10,312 nucleotides of DNA from Gardnerella kenyensis (lineage in GTDB: Bacteria; Actinomycetota; Actinomycetes; Actinomycetales; Bifidobacteriaceae), in the NCBI GenBank assembly GCA_003585735.1, contig NQOH01000004.1:59890-70201 (forward strand), given 5' to 3'. The position numbers and the translations under genes are program-made. Position 1 is the stretch's first letter, and each line of letters starts with the position of its first letter. Below, piece after piece: positions 1-6,236 of this stretch. The notes under the pieces are model-generated. The model saw nothing but the letters and a program-made list of their open reading frames with translations. It was not told the origin of the DNA and did no database searches.

Positions 1-11
1 CGCCTAAACAC

Positions 12-47
12 TGTTACTTTCTCAGTTAACGAACTGAGAAAGTAACA
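12..47. repeat. Perfect inverted repeat, possible terminator of the upstream gene
   Basis: Two perfectly complementary 16-bp arms (12-27 and 32-47) surround a 4-base loop (28-31). A TAA triplet at 5-7 just before the left arm could be the stop codon of a gene that lies outside the window, which would make this its transcription terminator. No T-run follows on either strand, so a classical intrinsic terminator is not shown. It could instead be a protein-binding palindrome or a processed RNA hairpin. The hairpin is seen directly; its role is inferred. Confidence 0.6.
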
Positions 48-51
48 TTCA

Positions 52-153
52 TATGTTACTGGTGCAGTACGTATTCTGCGTTAATAACGAATAAGTGGAG
101 TTATACGTTACTAGTGCAGTACGTAGACTGCGTTAGCAACGAATAAGTGGGGT
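52..153. repeat. 50-bp tandem duplication, each copy able to form a hairpin
   Basis: Copy 1 (52-101) and copy 2 (104-153) match at 43 of 50 positions, with a period of 52 bp. Each contains an inverted repeat: 55-67 pairs with 76-88, and 107-120 pairs with 127-140, with one mismatch per stem and a few G-T wobbles that would pair in RNA. The differences between copies are mostly consistent with the stem: a wobble becomes a Watson-Crick pair, a mismatch becomes a pair, and a loop change adds one pair. One change breaks a pair. The sequences GTTACT and AACGAA recur three times in 12-143, so the upstream hairpin may be a third, diverged copy. No ORF explains the block. Function unknown. Confidence 0.7.
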
Positions 154-209
154 GAGCGGCAAGCTGCAAGCTCTTCATTTAAATAACCTCAGCTATGGAG
201 TAGACTGGT

Positions 210-278
210 ATGGTTACACATAAGTATGTTGATGTTGTTGATGTTGTTGTTGATGTTGATGATGAAATTGCGTACTAA
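210..278 (+). CDS. Possible 22-codon upstream ORF in the ftsK leader
   Basis: An ATG at 210 is preceded by GGAG (197-200) at a workable 9-base spacing and opens a 22-codon frame ending in TAA at 276-278, 27 bases before the ftsK start. The predicted peptide is dominated by valine (8) and aspartate (5), because the frame reads through a GTT/GAT tract. It could be a leader peptide that affects ftsK translation, or simply an open frame created by a trinucleotide tract that has no stop codon in this phase. There is no homology evidence, so treat it as tentative. Confidence 0.22.
   Translation: MVTHKYVDVVDVVVDVDDEIAY
226..265 (+). repeat. GTT/GAT trinucleotide tract
   Basis: A 40-base low-complexity stretch made almost entirely of GTT and GAT triplets lies 41 bases ahead of the ftsK start. 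It also supplies the TTGATG hexamer of the candidate ftsK promoter. Such a tract can gain or lose triplets by slippage, which would change the spacing of whatever lies on each side. Variation between strains is inferred, not shown. Confidence 0.8.
250..278 (+). promoter_or_regulatory. Candidate promoter for ftsK
   Basis: TTGATG at 250-255 and TACTAA at 273-278 are separated by 17 bp and resemble sigma-70-type -35 and -10 elements. Transcription would start near 285 and leave a leader of about 20 bases with the ribosome site of ftsK. The -35 lies inside the GTT/GAT tract. The match is partial, and AT-rich sequence produces such matches by chance. If this promoter is used, the ATG at 285 would be a near-leaderless start, which competes with the preferred start at 306. 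Confidence 0.35.
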
Positions 279-305
279 TAGCGCATGGTACAAAAGGAGT
301 ATTGT

Positions 306-3035
306 ATGGCTGGTAAGGCAGCGCCTAAAGAACCATGGTGGGAAACTGCACTTCTGTTTGTGCCGCGAATTTTAGGCAAAACGGTGCGTTCGCTTTTTGG
401 CGTTGGTGAGTACGATGAAGCTTACCGCAGAGACGGCTTATGCTTTGTTATGCTCGTTCTTGCCGTATTATTCTGCGCTTCTGAATGGTTCCATGTAAGC
501 GGTTTTATTGGTGTTTGGCTGCATATTATAGCTTCTAGCATTTTTGGTGTTATGAGCGTTGTGCTCCCAATATGGTTAAGTGTTGTTGCAATTCGTTTAA
601 TGCGAAATAGTGGTTCCGGTTCCGGAAATCCTTATGTTATTGGCGGTTTTGTGACGCTTTTGTGCTCCATATGCTCGATTATTGATATTGCTTTTGCTGC
701 TAAACATCACGCTTTTAGTTTCGAAACCGTACAAAAATATGGTGGTTTAATAGGTTTCGCATTAGGATCTCCTATATCTTGGGGTCTTTCGCGTATTTTT
801 GCTCTTATAATTTTTGTAATTTTTGCTCTTTTTTCAATATTGCTAATAACTCGTCTTCACGTAACGGATGTAGCTCAATTTTTGGTTGGACTTTTTGCAA
901 ATAAGACTAAAAATTCAGCTAACTCGTCTGATAATACAGAAAATAGCGTTTCAAAAGATGATAATAAAGATAGTCAAAAACCTTTGGAATTCGCAGAAGG
1001 TGTTCCAACTCATGACGAATCTTCTGAAAAAAATAATAAAACTGCTGAAAATTCTGTTTTATCTAAACTGTGGAATTCGTTATTTAATCGCAAGAAAAAT
1101 AATAATAAAGACGAGCTTCTTGACGAATACGCAGGCGACGACGCATTCACGCATGCTGCAGCTGTTAATTCAGAAACAGGCGAAAATCTTGAGAGTGTTA
1201 AACCGCAACCTCAACGCGTTAGAACAGTAAGTAATGTTGAAGGTTACAGTGAGAATTATATTCCTGTAAATACTAAAGATGTAAATACTAAAGATTCTTC
1301 GCAATCTAATAACAATGAATTTGCGCATAATCTTAGAAGCGCTTCTTCTTCGCCAATACTAACTTCTGCAGAAACTTTACCAAAAGCTCCTATGAGCGGT
1401 TCTACTAGCTCTGCTAGCGACCCGTGGTCCAGCATTCCAGCGGAACGTATGGATCAGTATCGAAAAGATCAAGAAAACGAAGATAATTGCGACGACGAAA
1501 GTGCTAAAAATAATTTAAACTCTTATGACGATTCTTCTTTGCAACCGTACCAGCTTCCTGATTTGAACATTCTTGCTTATGGAAAGCCTCATGCTGCTAG
1601 AACTCCAGCAAACGACAATGTTATTCGTGCTCTAACTTCCACTTTTGAGCAGTTTGATGTTGATGCGCACGTAATCGGCTTCCTAAGAGGCCCATCTGTG
1701 ACGCAGTACGAAGTTGAGCTGGGCCCGGGCGTAAAAGTTGAAAAAGTTACGAATTTGCAAAAAAATATTGCGTACGCTGTAGCAAGTACGGATGTGCGTA
1801 TTTTGTCTCCAATTCCAGGAAAGTCGGCGATTGGTATTGAAATTCCAAACGTTGACCGTGAAATTGTGCATTTAGGAGATGTTTTGCGCTCGCAAAAAGC
1901 TATGAACGATCCTAATCCTATGCTTACAGGCGTTGGAAAAGATGTTGAAGGTCATTTCGTAACTGCAGCTCTCGATAAAATGCCGCATTTGCTTGTTGCT
2001 GGCGCTACTGGCTCCGGTAAGTCGAGTTTTATTAACTCAATGCTTACTTCGATTATTATGAGAGCTACTCCTGAGCAAGTTCGCATGATTATGGTTGATC
2101 CTAAGCGCGTTGAGCTTTCTGCGTACGCTGGCATTCCGCATTTGCTTACGCCTATTATTACGGATCCTAAGAAGGCTGCTCAAGCTCTTGAGTGGGTTGT
2201 TAAAGAGATGGATGCTCGCTACGACGACTTGCAATTCTTCGGTTTCCGCCATGTTAAAGATTTCAACAAGGCTGTTCGCGAAGGAAAGGTTCATGCACCG
2301 GCCGGCTCTGAGCGAAAAGTTGCTCCATACCCGTATTTGCTTGTGGTTGTGGACGAGATGGCTGATTTAATGATGGTTGCAAAGAACGACGTGGAAAGTT
2401 CTATTCAGCGCATTACTCAGCTTGCTCGAGCTGCAGGCGTGCATTTAGTTCTTGCTACTCAGCGCCCATCCGTTGACGTTGTAACAGGCTTAATTAAAGC
2501 GAATATTCCTTCTCGCTTGGCTTTTGCTACTTCTTCTGCAACAGATTCCAGAGTTATTTTGGATACTGTTGGTGCAGAAACGTTGATTGGTCAAGGTGAC
2601 GCTTTGTTCCTTCCTATGGGCGCTGCTAAGCCTCAGCGTGTGCAGGGCTCGTGGGTGAGTGAGTCGGAGATTCGCAAAGCTGTGGAATACGTGCGCACTC
2701 AGCGTAAGCCAAAGTATCGTGAAGATATTGAGCAGATGGCTCAAAAGGCGGATGCTCAAGCTCAAAACAAGCTTAAAACAAGCGATATTGGCGACGACAT
2801 GGACGAGTTGCTTCAGGCGGCTGAGCTTGTTGTTAGCTCGCAGTTTGGTTCAACTTCGATGCTTCAGCGAAAGTTGCGTGTTGGTTTTGCTAAGGCTGGG
2901 CGACTTATGGATTTGCTTGAATCTCGAGGAGTTGTGGGGCCTTCTGAAGGTTCTAAAGCTCGCGAAGTTTTAGTTCAGCCGGAAGATTTGCCTAAAGTCT
3001 TGGCATTTATTCGCGGCGAGTCGGATTCGTTGTAG
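306..3035 (+). CDS. ftsK: DNA translocase FtsK
   Basis: Membrane-anchored hexameric motor that pumps chromosomal DNA through the division septum. The start at 306 was chosen because AAAAGGAG (292-299) lies 6 bases ahead; the in-frame ATG at 285 has no such site. The protein is 909 aa. The N-terminus (about residues 44-182) has hydrophobic segments fitting the four-helix FtsK membrane domain. A polar Asn/Ser/Asp/Lys-rich linker runs from about 205 to 420 and includes an exact 15-bp duplication (two VNTKD units). The RecA-like motor has Walker A GATGSGKS at 566-573 and Walker B LLVVVDE ending at E684. The C-terminus (about 833-900) matches the winged-helix gamma domain that reads polar DNA motifs in known FtsK proteins. 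It is intact. SpoIIIE-type paralogues share this layout, but position and length fit FtsK. Confidence 0.97.
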   Translation: MAGKAAPKEPWWETALLFVPRILGKTVRSLFGVGEYDEAYRRDGLCFVMLVLAVLFCASEWFHVSGFIGVWLHIIASSIFGVMSVVLPIWLSVVAIRLMRNSGSGSGNPYVIGGFVTLLCSICSIIDIAFAAKHHAFSFETVQKYGGLIGFALGSPISWGLSRIFALIIFVIFALFSILLITRLHVTDVAQFLVGLFANKTKNSANSSDNTENSVSKDDNKDSQKPLEFAEGVPTHDESSEKNNKTAENSVLSKLWNSLFNRKKNNNKDELLDEYAGDDAFTHAAAVNSETGENLESVKPQPQRVRTVSNVEGYSENYIPVNTKDVNTKDSSQSNNNEFAHNLRSASSSPILTSAETLPKAPMSGSTSSASDPWSSIPAERMDQYRKDQENEDNCDDESAKNNLNSYDDSSLQPYQLPDLNILAYGKPHAARTPANDNVIRALTSTFEQFDVDAHVIGFLRGPSVTQYEVELGPGVKVEKVTNLQKNIAYAVASTDVRILSPIPGKSAIGIEIPNVDREIVHLGDVLRSQKAMNDPNPMLTGVGKDVEGHFVTAALDKMPHLLVAGATGSGKSSFINSMLTSIIMRATPEQVRMIMVDPKRVELSAYAGIPHLLTPIITDPKKAAQALEWVVKEMDARYDDLQFFGFRHVKDFNKAVREGKVHAPAGSERKVAPYPYLLVVVDEMADLMMVAKNDVESSIQRITQLARAAGVHLVLATQRPSVDVVTGLIKANIPSRLAFATSSATDSRVILDTVGAETLIGQGDALFLPMGAAKPQRVQGSWVSESEIRKAVEYVRTQRKPKYREDIEQMAQKADAQAQNKLKTSDIGDDMDELLQAAELVVSSQFGSTSMLQRKLRVGFAKAGRLMDLLESRGVVGPSEGSKAREVLVQPEDLPKVLAFIRGESDSL
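1266..1295 (+). repeat. Exact 15-bp tandem duplication in the FtsK linker
   Basis: The 15 bases at 1266-1280 are repeated exactly at 1281-1295 and encode two VNTKD units in the disordered linker of FtsK. The unit is a multiple of three, so the frame is kept. Exact identity suggests a recent slippage event. Confidence 0.9.
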
Positions 3036-3084
3036 GATTCGTTATAAAATTCGCTATAAAATTCAGTATAAAATTCGCTATAAA
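3024..3084 (+). repeat. Five 12-13-bp tandem units crossing the ftsK stop codon
   Basis: The units start at 3024, 3036, 3049, 3061 and 3073 and follow the pattern (G)ATTCGYTATAAA. The first unit encodes the last residues of FtsK (Asp-Ser-Leu) and its TAG stop; the rest are non-coding. Every non-coding unit contains TATAAA, which looks like a -10 element, but no matching -35 sequence was seen at a proper distance. The array occupies the first half of the ftsK-pgsA spacer. Confidence 0.85.
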
Positions 3085-3099
3085 GTAGTGTATTATATG

Positions 3100-3128
3100 T
3101 TGAAGCACTTGTTAGTGGCAGTTATAAG
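3100..3128 (+). promoter_or_regulatory. Candidate promoter for pgsA-cinA-DUF3046
   Basis: TTGAAG at 3100-3105 and TATAAG at 3123-3128 are spaced by exactly 17 bp, a good sigma-70-type arrangement. Transcription would begin near 3135, about 20 bases before the pgsA start. This suggests the phospholipid gene has its own promoter downstream of ftsK. No terminator hairpin was seen in the spacer, so read-through from ftsK remains possible. Confidence 0.5.
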
Positions 3129-3154
3129 TTTTTAGTTTGCGATAGGATAAAAAC

Positions 3155-3868
3155 ATGCGTATGAGAAAGAATGCAAAGAAGTCATTTTTTGATGGCTGGA
3201 ATTGTGCTCCTAATATCGTGACTTATGTACGTATTGTACTGTCACTTGTTTTTATTGTTTTATATTTGCTTTCAGGTGAGTGGGGTTTCCAGTCTGTTTC
3301 GTTGCGTTGGGCTGCTTTTGCTTTGTTCGTTATTGCAGCTGTAACAGATAAACTTGACGGTTGGATGGCTCGTAAATATCACCAAGTCACAGAATTAGGC
3401 AAATTGCTTGATCCAATTGCGGATAAAGTCCTTATTTTGTCTGCATTAGTGATTGCTTCAATCTTTAATGAGATTTATTGGTGGATAACAATTTTGTTCC
3501 TAGTTCGTGAAATTAGCATTACTTTAGTGCGTTTTTACGTGATTAAGAAGGGTGGCAAGGTTATTCCTGCCTCTTCCGCTGGAAAGTATAAGACTCTTAC
3601 GCAAACAGTTGGCATTTCGATGATTCTTTTGCCAATGGTTGCGATGTTCCAGGATGTTCAGCTTCCTTCTTGGGTTATTTCTTACTATGCTGTAGCTTTT
3701 GGTTTGCTTGGTATTTCTTTGGGATTTGCATTCTATTCTGCAGTGTTGTACGTTTATAGCGCTTTCTTTGAGAAAACTTCCGATGATTCTCGCGCGGATG
3801 ATTCTCGTTTGAATGATCCTCGCCTTAGTGCACCAAGCACACCGGCTCCATTGCCACCGTTGCAATGA
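3155..3868 (+). CDS. pgsA: CDP-diacylglycerol--glycerol-3-phosphate 3-phosphatidyltransferase
   Basis: Integral membrane enzyme that joins CDP-diacylglycerol and glycerol 3-phosphate to give phosphatidylglycerophosphate, the precursor of phosphatidylglycerol and cardiolipin. The full CDP-alcohol phosphatidyltransferase signature is present: D65, D68-G69, A72-R73, G82, D86 and D90 at the expected spacings. Several hydrophobic helices surround it. The start at 3155 follows AGGA (3144-3147); a second ATG at 3161 is possible. The length of 237 aa exceeds the usual core because of a polar tail with three 15-bp repeats (residues 210-224: DDSRA, DDSRL, NDPRL). Its TGA overlaps the ATG of cinA, so translation is probably coupled. 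Another CDP-alcohol transferase specificity cannot be excluded, but the neighbourhood is the usual one of actinobacterial pgsA. Confidence 0.9.
   Translation: MRMRKNAKKSFFDGWNCAPNIVTYVRIVLSLVFIVLYLLSGEWGFQSVSLRWAAFALFVIAAVTDKLDGWMARKYHQVTELGKLLDPIADKVLILSALVIASIFNEIYWWITILFLVREISITLVRFYVIKKGGKVIPASSAGKYKTLTQTVGISMILLPMVAMFQDVQLPSWVISYYAVAFGLLGISLGFAFYSAVLYVYSAFFEKTSDDSRADDSRLNDPRLSAPSTPAPLPPLQ
3782..3826 (+). repeat. Three 15-bp units in the pgsA tail
   Basis: The units at 3782-3796, 3797-3811 and 3812-3826 share the pattern GATGATTCTCG plus four variable bases, the third with two changes in the core. They encode an Asp/Ser/Arg tail after the last membrane helix. The same GATGATTCT core, in the same reading phase, makes up the repeat in cinA 400 bp downstream. 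Confidence 0.88.
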
Positions 3869-4527
3869 GTAATATTTCATCTTTATCTACTGAAATCCTA
3901 GCTGCGCGCATATTAGATAATAGTGTGCAGCTAGGTTTTCATATTTCTGCAGCTGAATCTTTAACAGGCGGACTTTTAGCTGACGCTTTTGTGTCTGTTC
4001 CGGGCGCTTCTAAAGTGTTTTGCGGATCTGCTGTTACGTATGATATTCACGCGAAATCTAAAATTTTAGGCGTTGACGCTCATCTTTTACAAACCGAAGG
4101 TGCGGTTTTTAAAGATGTTGCTATGCAGATGGCAGTGGGGGCGTCTCACATATACCGTGGTGCTGGTTGGAAGTATGAAGATGATTCTGTAGATGATTCT
4201 GCAGATGATTCTCGATTTCCTATGATTGGATTGTCAACAACTGGTGTTGCAGGGCCTGGTCCTGATGGCAATAAGCCTGCAGGATTGGTTTATGTGGGAA
4301 TTCGTTTGCCTCAAGTTTGCGATTTTAGTGACCTTGTTTTGCAAAAATCTCGAAGCTTTCTTGAATTTGATTGCGTGAGTGATTTTTGGAATTATGATTC
4401 TAACGGCAATATCGTTCTTGTTTTTGAATTGCGTTTAGATGGCAGTCGTGAACAAGTGCGTCGCTCTACAGTGCATACTTTATTAGGCATGTTGAATGAT
4501 TTGCTGTCTCTATTAAGCAATAAGTAG
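3865..4527 (+). CDS. cinA: CinA C-terminal-type protein, probable nicotinamide-nucleotide amidase (PncC)
   Basis: Proteins of this family deamidate nicotinamide mononucleotide to nicotinate mononucleotide in pyridine-nucleotide recycling; the name comes from competence/damage-inducible protein A. The family motifs are clear: AESLTGG at about 30-36, then STTGVAGPGPDGNKPAG and VYVGIRLP. Only the C-terminal (PncC) domain is present, as usual in Actinobacteria, with no N-terminal molybdopterin-binding-like domain. The ATG lies in the ATGA overlap with the pgsA stop. At 220 aa it is longer than the roughly 160-aa core because of two additions: an acidic DDS repeat (residues 106-117) before the STTG motif, and an extra stretch of about 35 residues before the final helix. 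The deamidase activity is inferred from the family; the term PncC is therefore provisional. Confidence 0.92.
   Translation: MSNISSLSTEILAARILDNSVQLGFHISAAESLTGGLLADAFVSVPGASKVFCGSAVTYDIHAKSKILGVDAHLLQTEGAVFKDVAMQMAVGASHIYRGAGWKYEDDSVDDSADDSRFPMIGLSTTGVAGPGPDGNKPAGLVYVGIRLPQVCDFSDLVLQKSRSFLEFDCVSDFWNYDSNGNIVLVFELRLDGSREQVRRSTVHTLLGMLNDLLSLLSNK
4180..4215 (+). repeat. Three 12-bp units inside cinA
   Basis: GATGATTCTGTA, GATGATTCTGCA and GATGATTCTCGA stand head to tail and encode DDSV, DDSA and DDSR. They sit in a loop between conserved parts of the CinA domain, not at a terminus, so extra copies must be tolerated by the fold. The 9-base core is shared with the pgsA tail repeat. Confidence 0.92.
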
Positions 4528-4537
4528 GGGGATTGTT

Positions 4538-4771
4538 ATGCGCGAGCGCGAATTTTGGCAGTTGCTTGAAGAGATTTTTGGTAGAGAATTAGGCCGCAGT
4601 ATTGCGCGCGATCAAGGTTTGCAAAAGCTTGGTGGTATGAGTGTTTGTGAGGCTTTAGAAGCTGGAGTTGATCCTCGAGTAGTGTGGAATGTTCTGTGTG
4701 ATCATATGGGCATTCCGGATAGTAAGCGTTGGGGTAAAGATCATAATGCTCCGCCTATGCCAGCTTGCTGA
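4538..4771 (+). CDS. DUF3046 family protein
   Basis: A 77-aa soluble protein of unknown function, recognised from its N-terminal pattern (MREREFWQLLEEIFG), the central ARDQGLQKLGG with EALEAGVDPRVVW after it, and its position just before recA, where this family usually lies in Actinobacteria. The start follows a G-rich ribosome site GGGGGA (4527-4532) that overlaps the cinA stop codon, so it is probably cotranslated with cinA. The 10-base gap from cinA supports one transcript. The conserved linkage to recA suggests a link with DNA metabolism, but there is no direct evidence here. Confidence 0.9.
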   Translation: MREREFWQLLEEIFGRELGRSIARDQGLQKLGGMSVCEALEAGVDPRVVWNVLCDHMGIPDSKRWGKDHNAPPMPAC

Positions 4772-4819
4772 AAGTGTTTTTAAGTATTTTTCGCGGAAAA
4801 TAAGCAAGACACGCAGTAT

Positions 4820-4833
4820 CGAACAAATGTTCG
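4820..4833. promoter_or_regulatory. LexA-binding SOS box of recA
   Basis: CGAACAAATGTTCG is a perfect dyad (CGAAC, four bases, GTTCG) and matches the Gram-positive/actinobacterial LexA operator. It lies 167 bases ahead of the recA start and overlaps the place where the -35 element of the candidate recA promoter should be. LexA bound here would block recA until DNA damage triggers its self-cleavage. Assignment is firm on sequence; the lexA gene itself is not in this window. Confidence 0.92.
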
Positions 4834-4842
4834 TATAAAGTG

Positions 4843-4848
4843 TATACT
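4843..4848 (+). promoter_or_regulatory. Candidate -10 element of the recA promoter
   Basis: TATACT lies 9 bases downstream of the SOS box. The -35 position would fall on the left half of the box (around 4819-4825) and is poorly conserved. Transcription would begin near 4855, giving a leader of about 145 bases that contains a DnaA-box-like site. A second AT-rich hexamer, TATAAA at 4834-4839, is an alternative. Confidence 0.5.
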
Positions 4849-4909
4849 TGTAGTTGTTGAAATAATTGCAGCGCAATCAAGCGTCATGGTGAATATTTAG
4901 CTTTAGCTT

Positions 4910-4918
4910 TTATCCACA
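4910..4918 (+). promoter_or_regulatory. Consensus DnaA box in the recA leader
   Basis: TTATCCACA is an exact match to the strongest known DnaA-binding 9-mer. It stands alone: no second box was noticed nearby, so this is not an origin. It lies between the predicted recA transcription start and the recA start codon, where bound DnaA could act on elongation. One exact 9-mer can arise by chance, so function is uncertain. Confidence 0.35.
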
Positions 4919-5000
4919 TTGCTCAAAAGCGCTTGCATTAGCATCGTGTATGGAACTAAGGTCGTTCGATACATAACGGCATGCGAAAGGAGTAGTAAAC

Positions 5001-6179
5001 ATGGCGCAAGCAAAAGGTAAAAGCAGTATTGATCGCCTTATTGATGCCGATAAAGCAGATCCACGCCGTCAAGCAGCGCTGGAAACTGCGTTAGCTAATG
5101 TAGAACGTCAATATGGAAAAGGTTCTGCAATGCGCTTAGGTGATAGGCCTATGCAAGATGTAGAAGTTATTCCTACTGGTTCTATTGCGTTGGATACCGC
5201 TTTGGGTATTGGCGGTGTGCCTCGCGGACGTATTGTTGAAGTGTATGGTCCGGAATCTTCTGGTAAAACAACATTGGCGTTGCATATTGTTGCCAACGCT
5301 CAACGAAACGGCGGTGTTGCAGCGTTTATTGATGCCGAGCACGCTTTGGATCCTGTGTACGCGCGTAAGCTTGGTGTTGATACTGATGCGCTTATTGTTT
5401 CTCAGCCAGATAATGGTGAGCAGGCTTTGGAAATTGCGGATATGCTTATTCGTTCTGGAGCTTTAGATGTTATTGTTGTTGATTCTGTTGCAGCACTTGT
5501 TCCTAAAGCTGAAATTGACGGTGATATGGGGGATAGTCACGTTGGTTTGCAAGCTCGTTTAATGAGCCAAGCATTGCGAAAAATGACTGGTGCTCTTTCT
5601 CAAGCTGGAACTACTGCTATTTTTATTAATCAGCTTCGTGAAAAAATTGGTGTGTTCTTTGGAAATCCAGAAACAACAACTGGTGGTAAAGCTTTGAAAT
5701 TCTACGCGTCTGTGCGTATGGATATTCGTAGAGTTTCCACTATTAAAGAAGGCGAAGAAGCAATTGGCAATCGCACTAAAGTGAAGATTGTTAAGAATAA
5801 GATGGCTCCGCCATTTAAGACTGCTGAATTTGATGTGCTTTACGGCGAAGGTATTTCCACAGAAGGTTCTGTTATTGACATGGGCTTGCAAGCTAATGTT
5901 ATTAAGAAATCCGGTTCTTGGTTTACTTATGAAGGTGAACAGCTTGGACAGGGTCGAGAAAACGTTCGTAAGTTCTTGAAAGATAACCCGGCTATTACGG
6001 AAGAGATTAGCGAAAAGATTAAAGCCGCATTAGGCTTAATGCATCCGGATGATCAGTTTGCTGAAGATCCTGAATTGGATAAACCAGATGCTGATACAGA
6101 TGGTGCTACTAGCAAGTCTTCTGCGGAAAAATCTACTGCGGAAAAAACTACTGCGGAAAAATCTACTGCAGAAAAGTAG
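5001..6179 (+). CDS. recA: Recombinase RecA
   Basis: Forms ATP-dependent filaments on single-stranded DNA, catalyses homologous strand exchange, and activates LexA self-cleavage in the SOS response. The start at 5001 follows AAAGGAG (4986-4992). Visible motifs are Walker A GPESSGKT at 83-90, the AFIDAEHALDP block, the Walker B-like VIVVDSVAALVP, and the loop-2 region IFINQLREKIGV followed by FGNPETTTGGKALKFYAS. The N-terminus is about 17 residues longer than in E. coli. The family core ends near residue 352; the rest is an acidic and Lys/Glu/Ala/Thr-rich tail that finishes with four pentapeptides of the type S/T-S/T-AEK encoded by a tandem repeat. It has its own SOS promoter and is followed by recX after 57 bases. 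Intact; identity is certain. Confidence 0.99.
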   Translation: MAQAKGKSSIDRLIDADKADPRRQAALETALANVERQYGKGSAMRLGDRPMQDVEVIPTGSIALDTALGIGGVPRGRIVEVYGPESSGKTTLALHIVANAQRNGGVAAFIDAEHALDPVYARKLGVDTDALIVSQPDNGEQALEIADMLIRSGALDVIVVDSVAALVPKAEIDGDMGDSHVGLQARLMSQALRKMTGALSQAGTTAIFINQLREKIGVFFGNPETTTGGKALKFYASVRMDIRRVSTIKEGEEAIGNRTKVKIVKNKMAPPFKTAEFDVLYGEGISTEGSVIDMGLQANVIKKSGSWFTYEGEQLGQGRENVRKFLKDNPAITEEISEKIKAALGLMHPDDQFAEDPELDKPDADTDGATSKSSAEKSTAEKTTAEKSTAEK

Positions 6180-6217
6180 TAGTAGAAAAGTACTAGCGGA
6201 AAAATAGTAGCGGAAAT
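6117..6217 (+). repeat. 15-bp tandem array across the recA stop codon
   Basis: Four coding units (6117-6131, 6132-6146, 6147-6161, 6162-6176) of the pattern TCTACTGCGGAAAAA encode the last residues of RecA. After the TAG stop, three decayed 13-14-base units (6177-6190, 6191-6204, 6205-6217) continue with TAG triplets in place of the Ser/Thr codons. The array fills most of the recA-recX spacer, so changes in copy number alter both the RecA tail and the distance to recX. Confidence 0.9.
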
Positions 6218-6236
6218 TAAATAAAGCGAACGCAAT

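Noticed and set aside
886..1230. 114-codon plus-strand frame inside ftsK
   Set aside because: Lies within the AT-rich FtsK linker in another frame, giving an Ile/Leu/Lys-rich product with no ribosome site; a composition shadow.
4786..4801. Small A/T-stem hairpin after DUF3046 as a terminator before recA
   Set aside because: The stem is only A-T pairs plus one wobble around CGCG and has no T-run after it, so it would be too weak to call a terminator.
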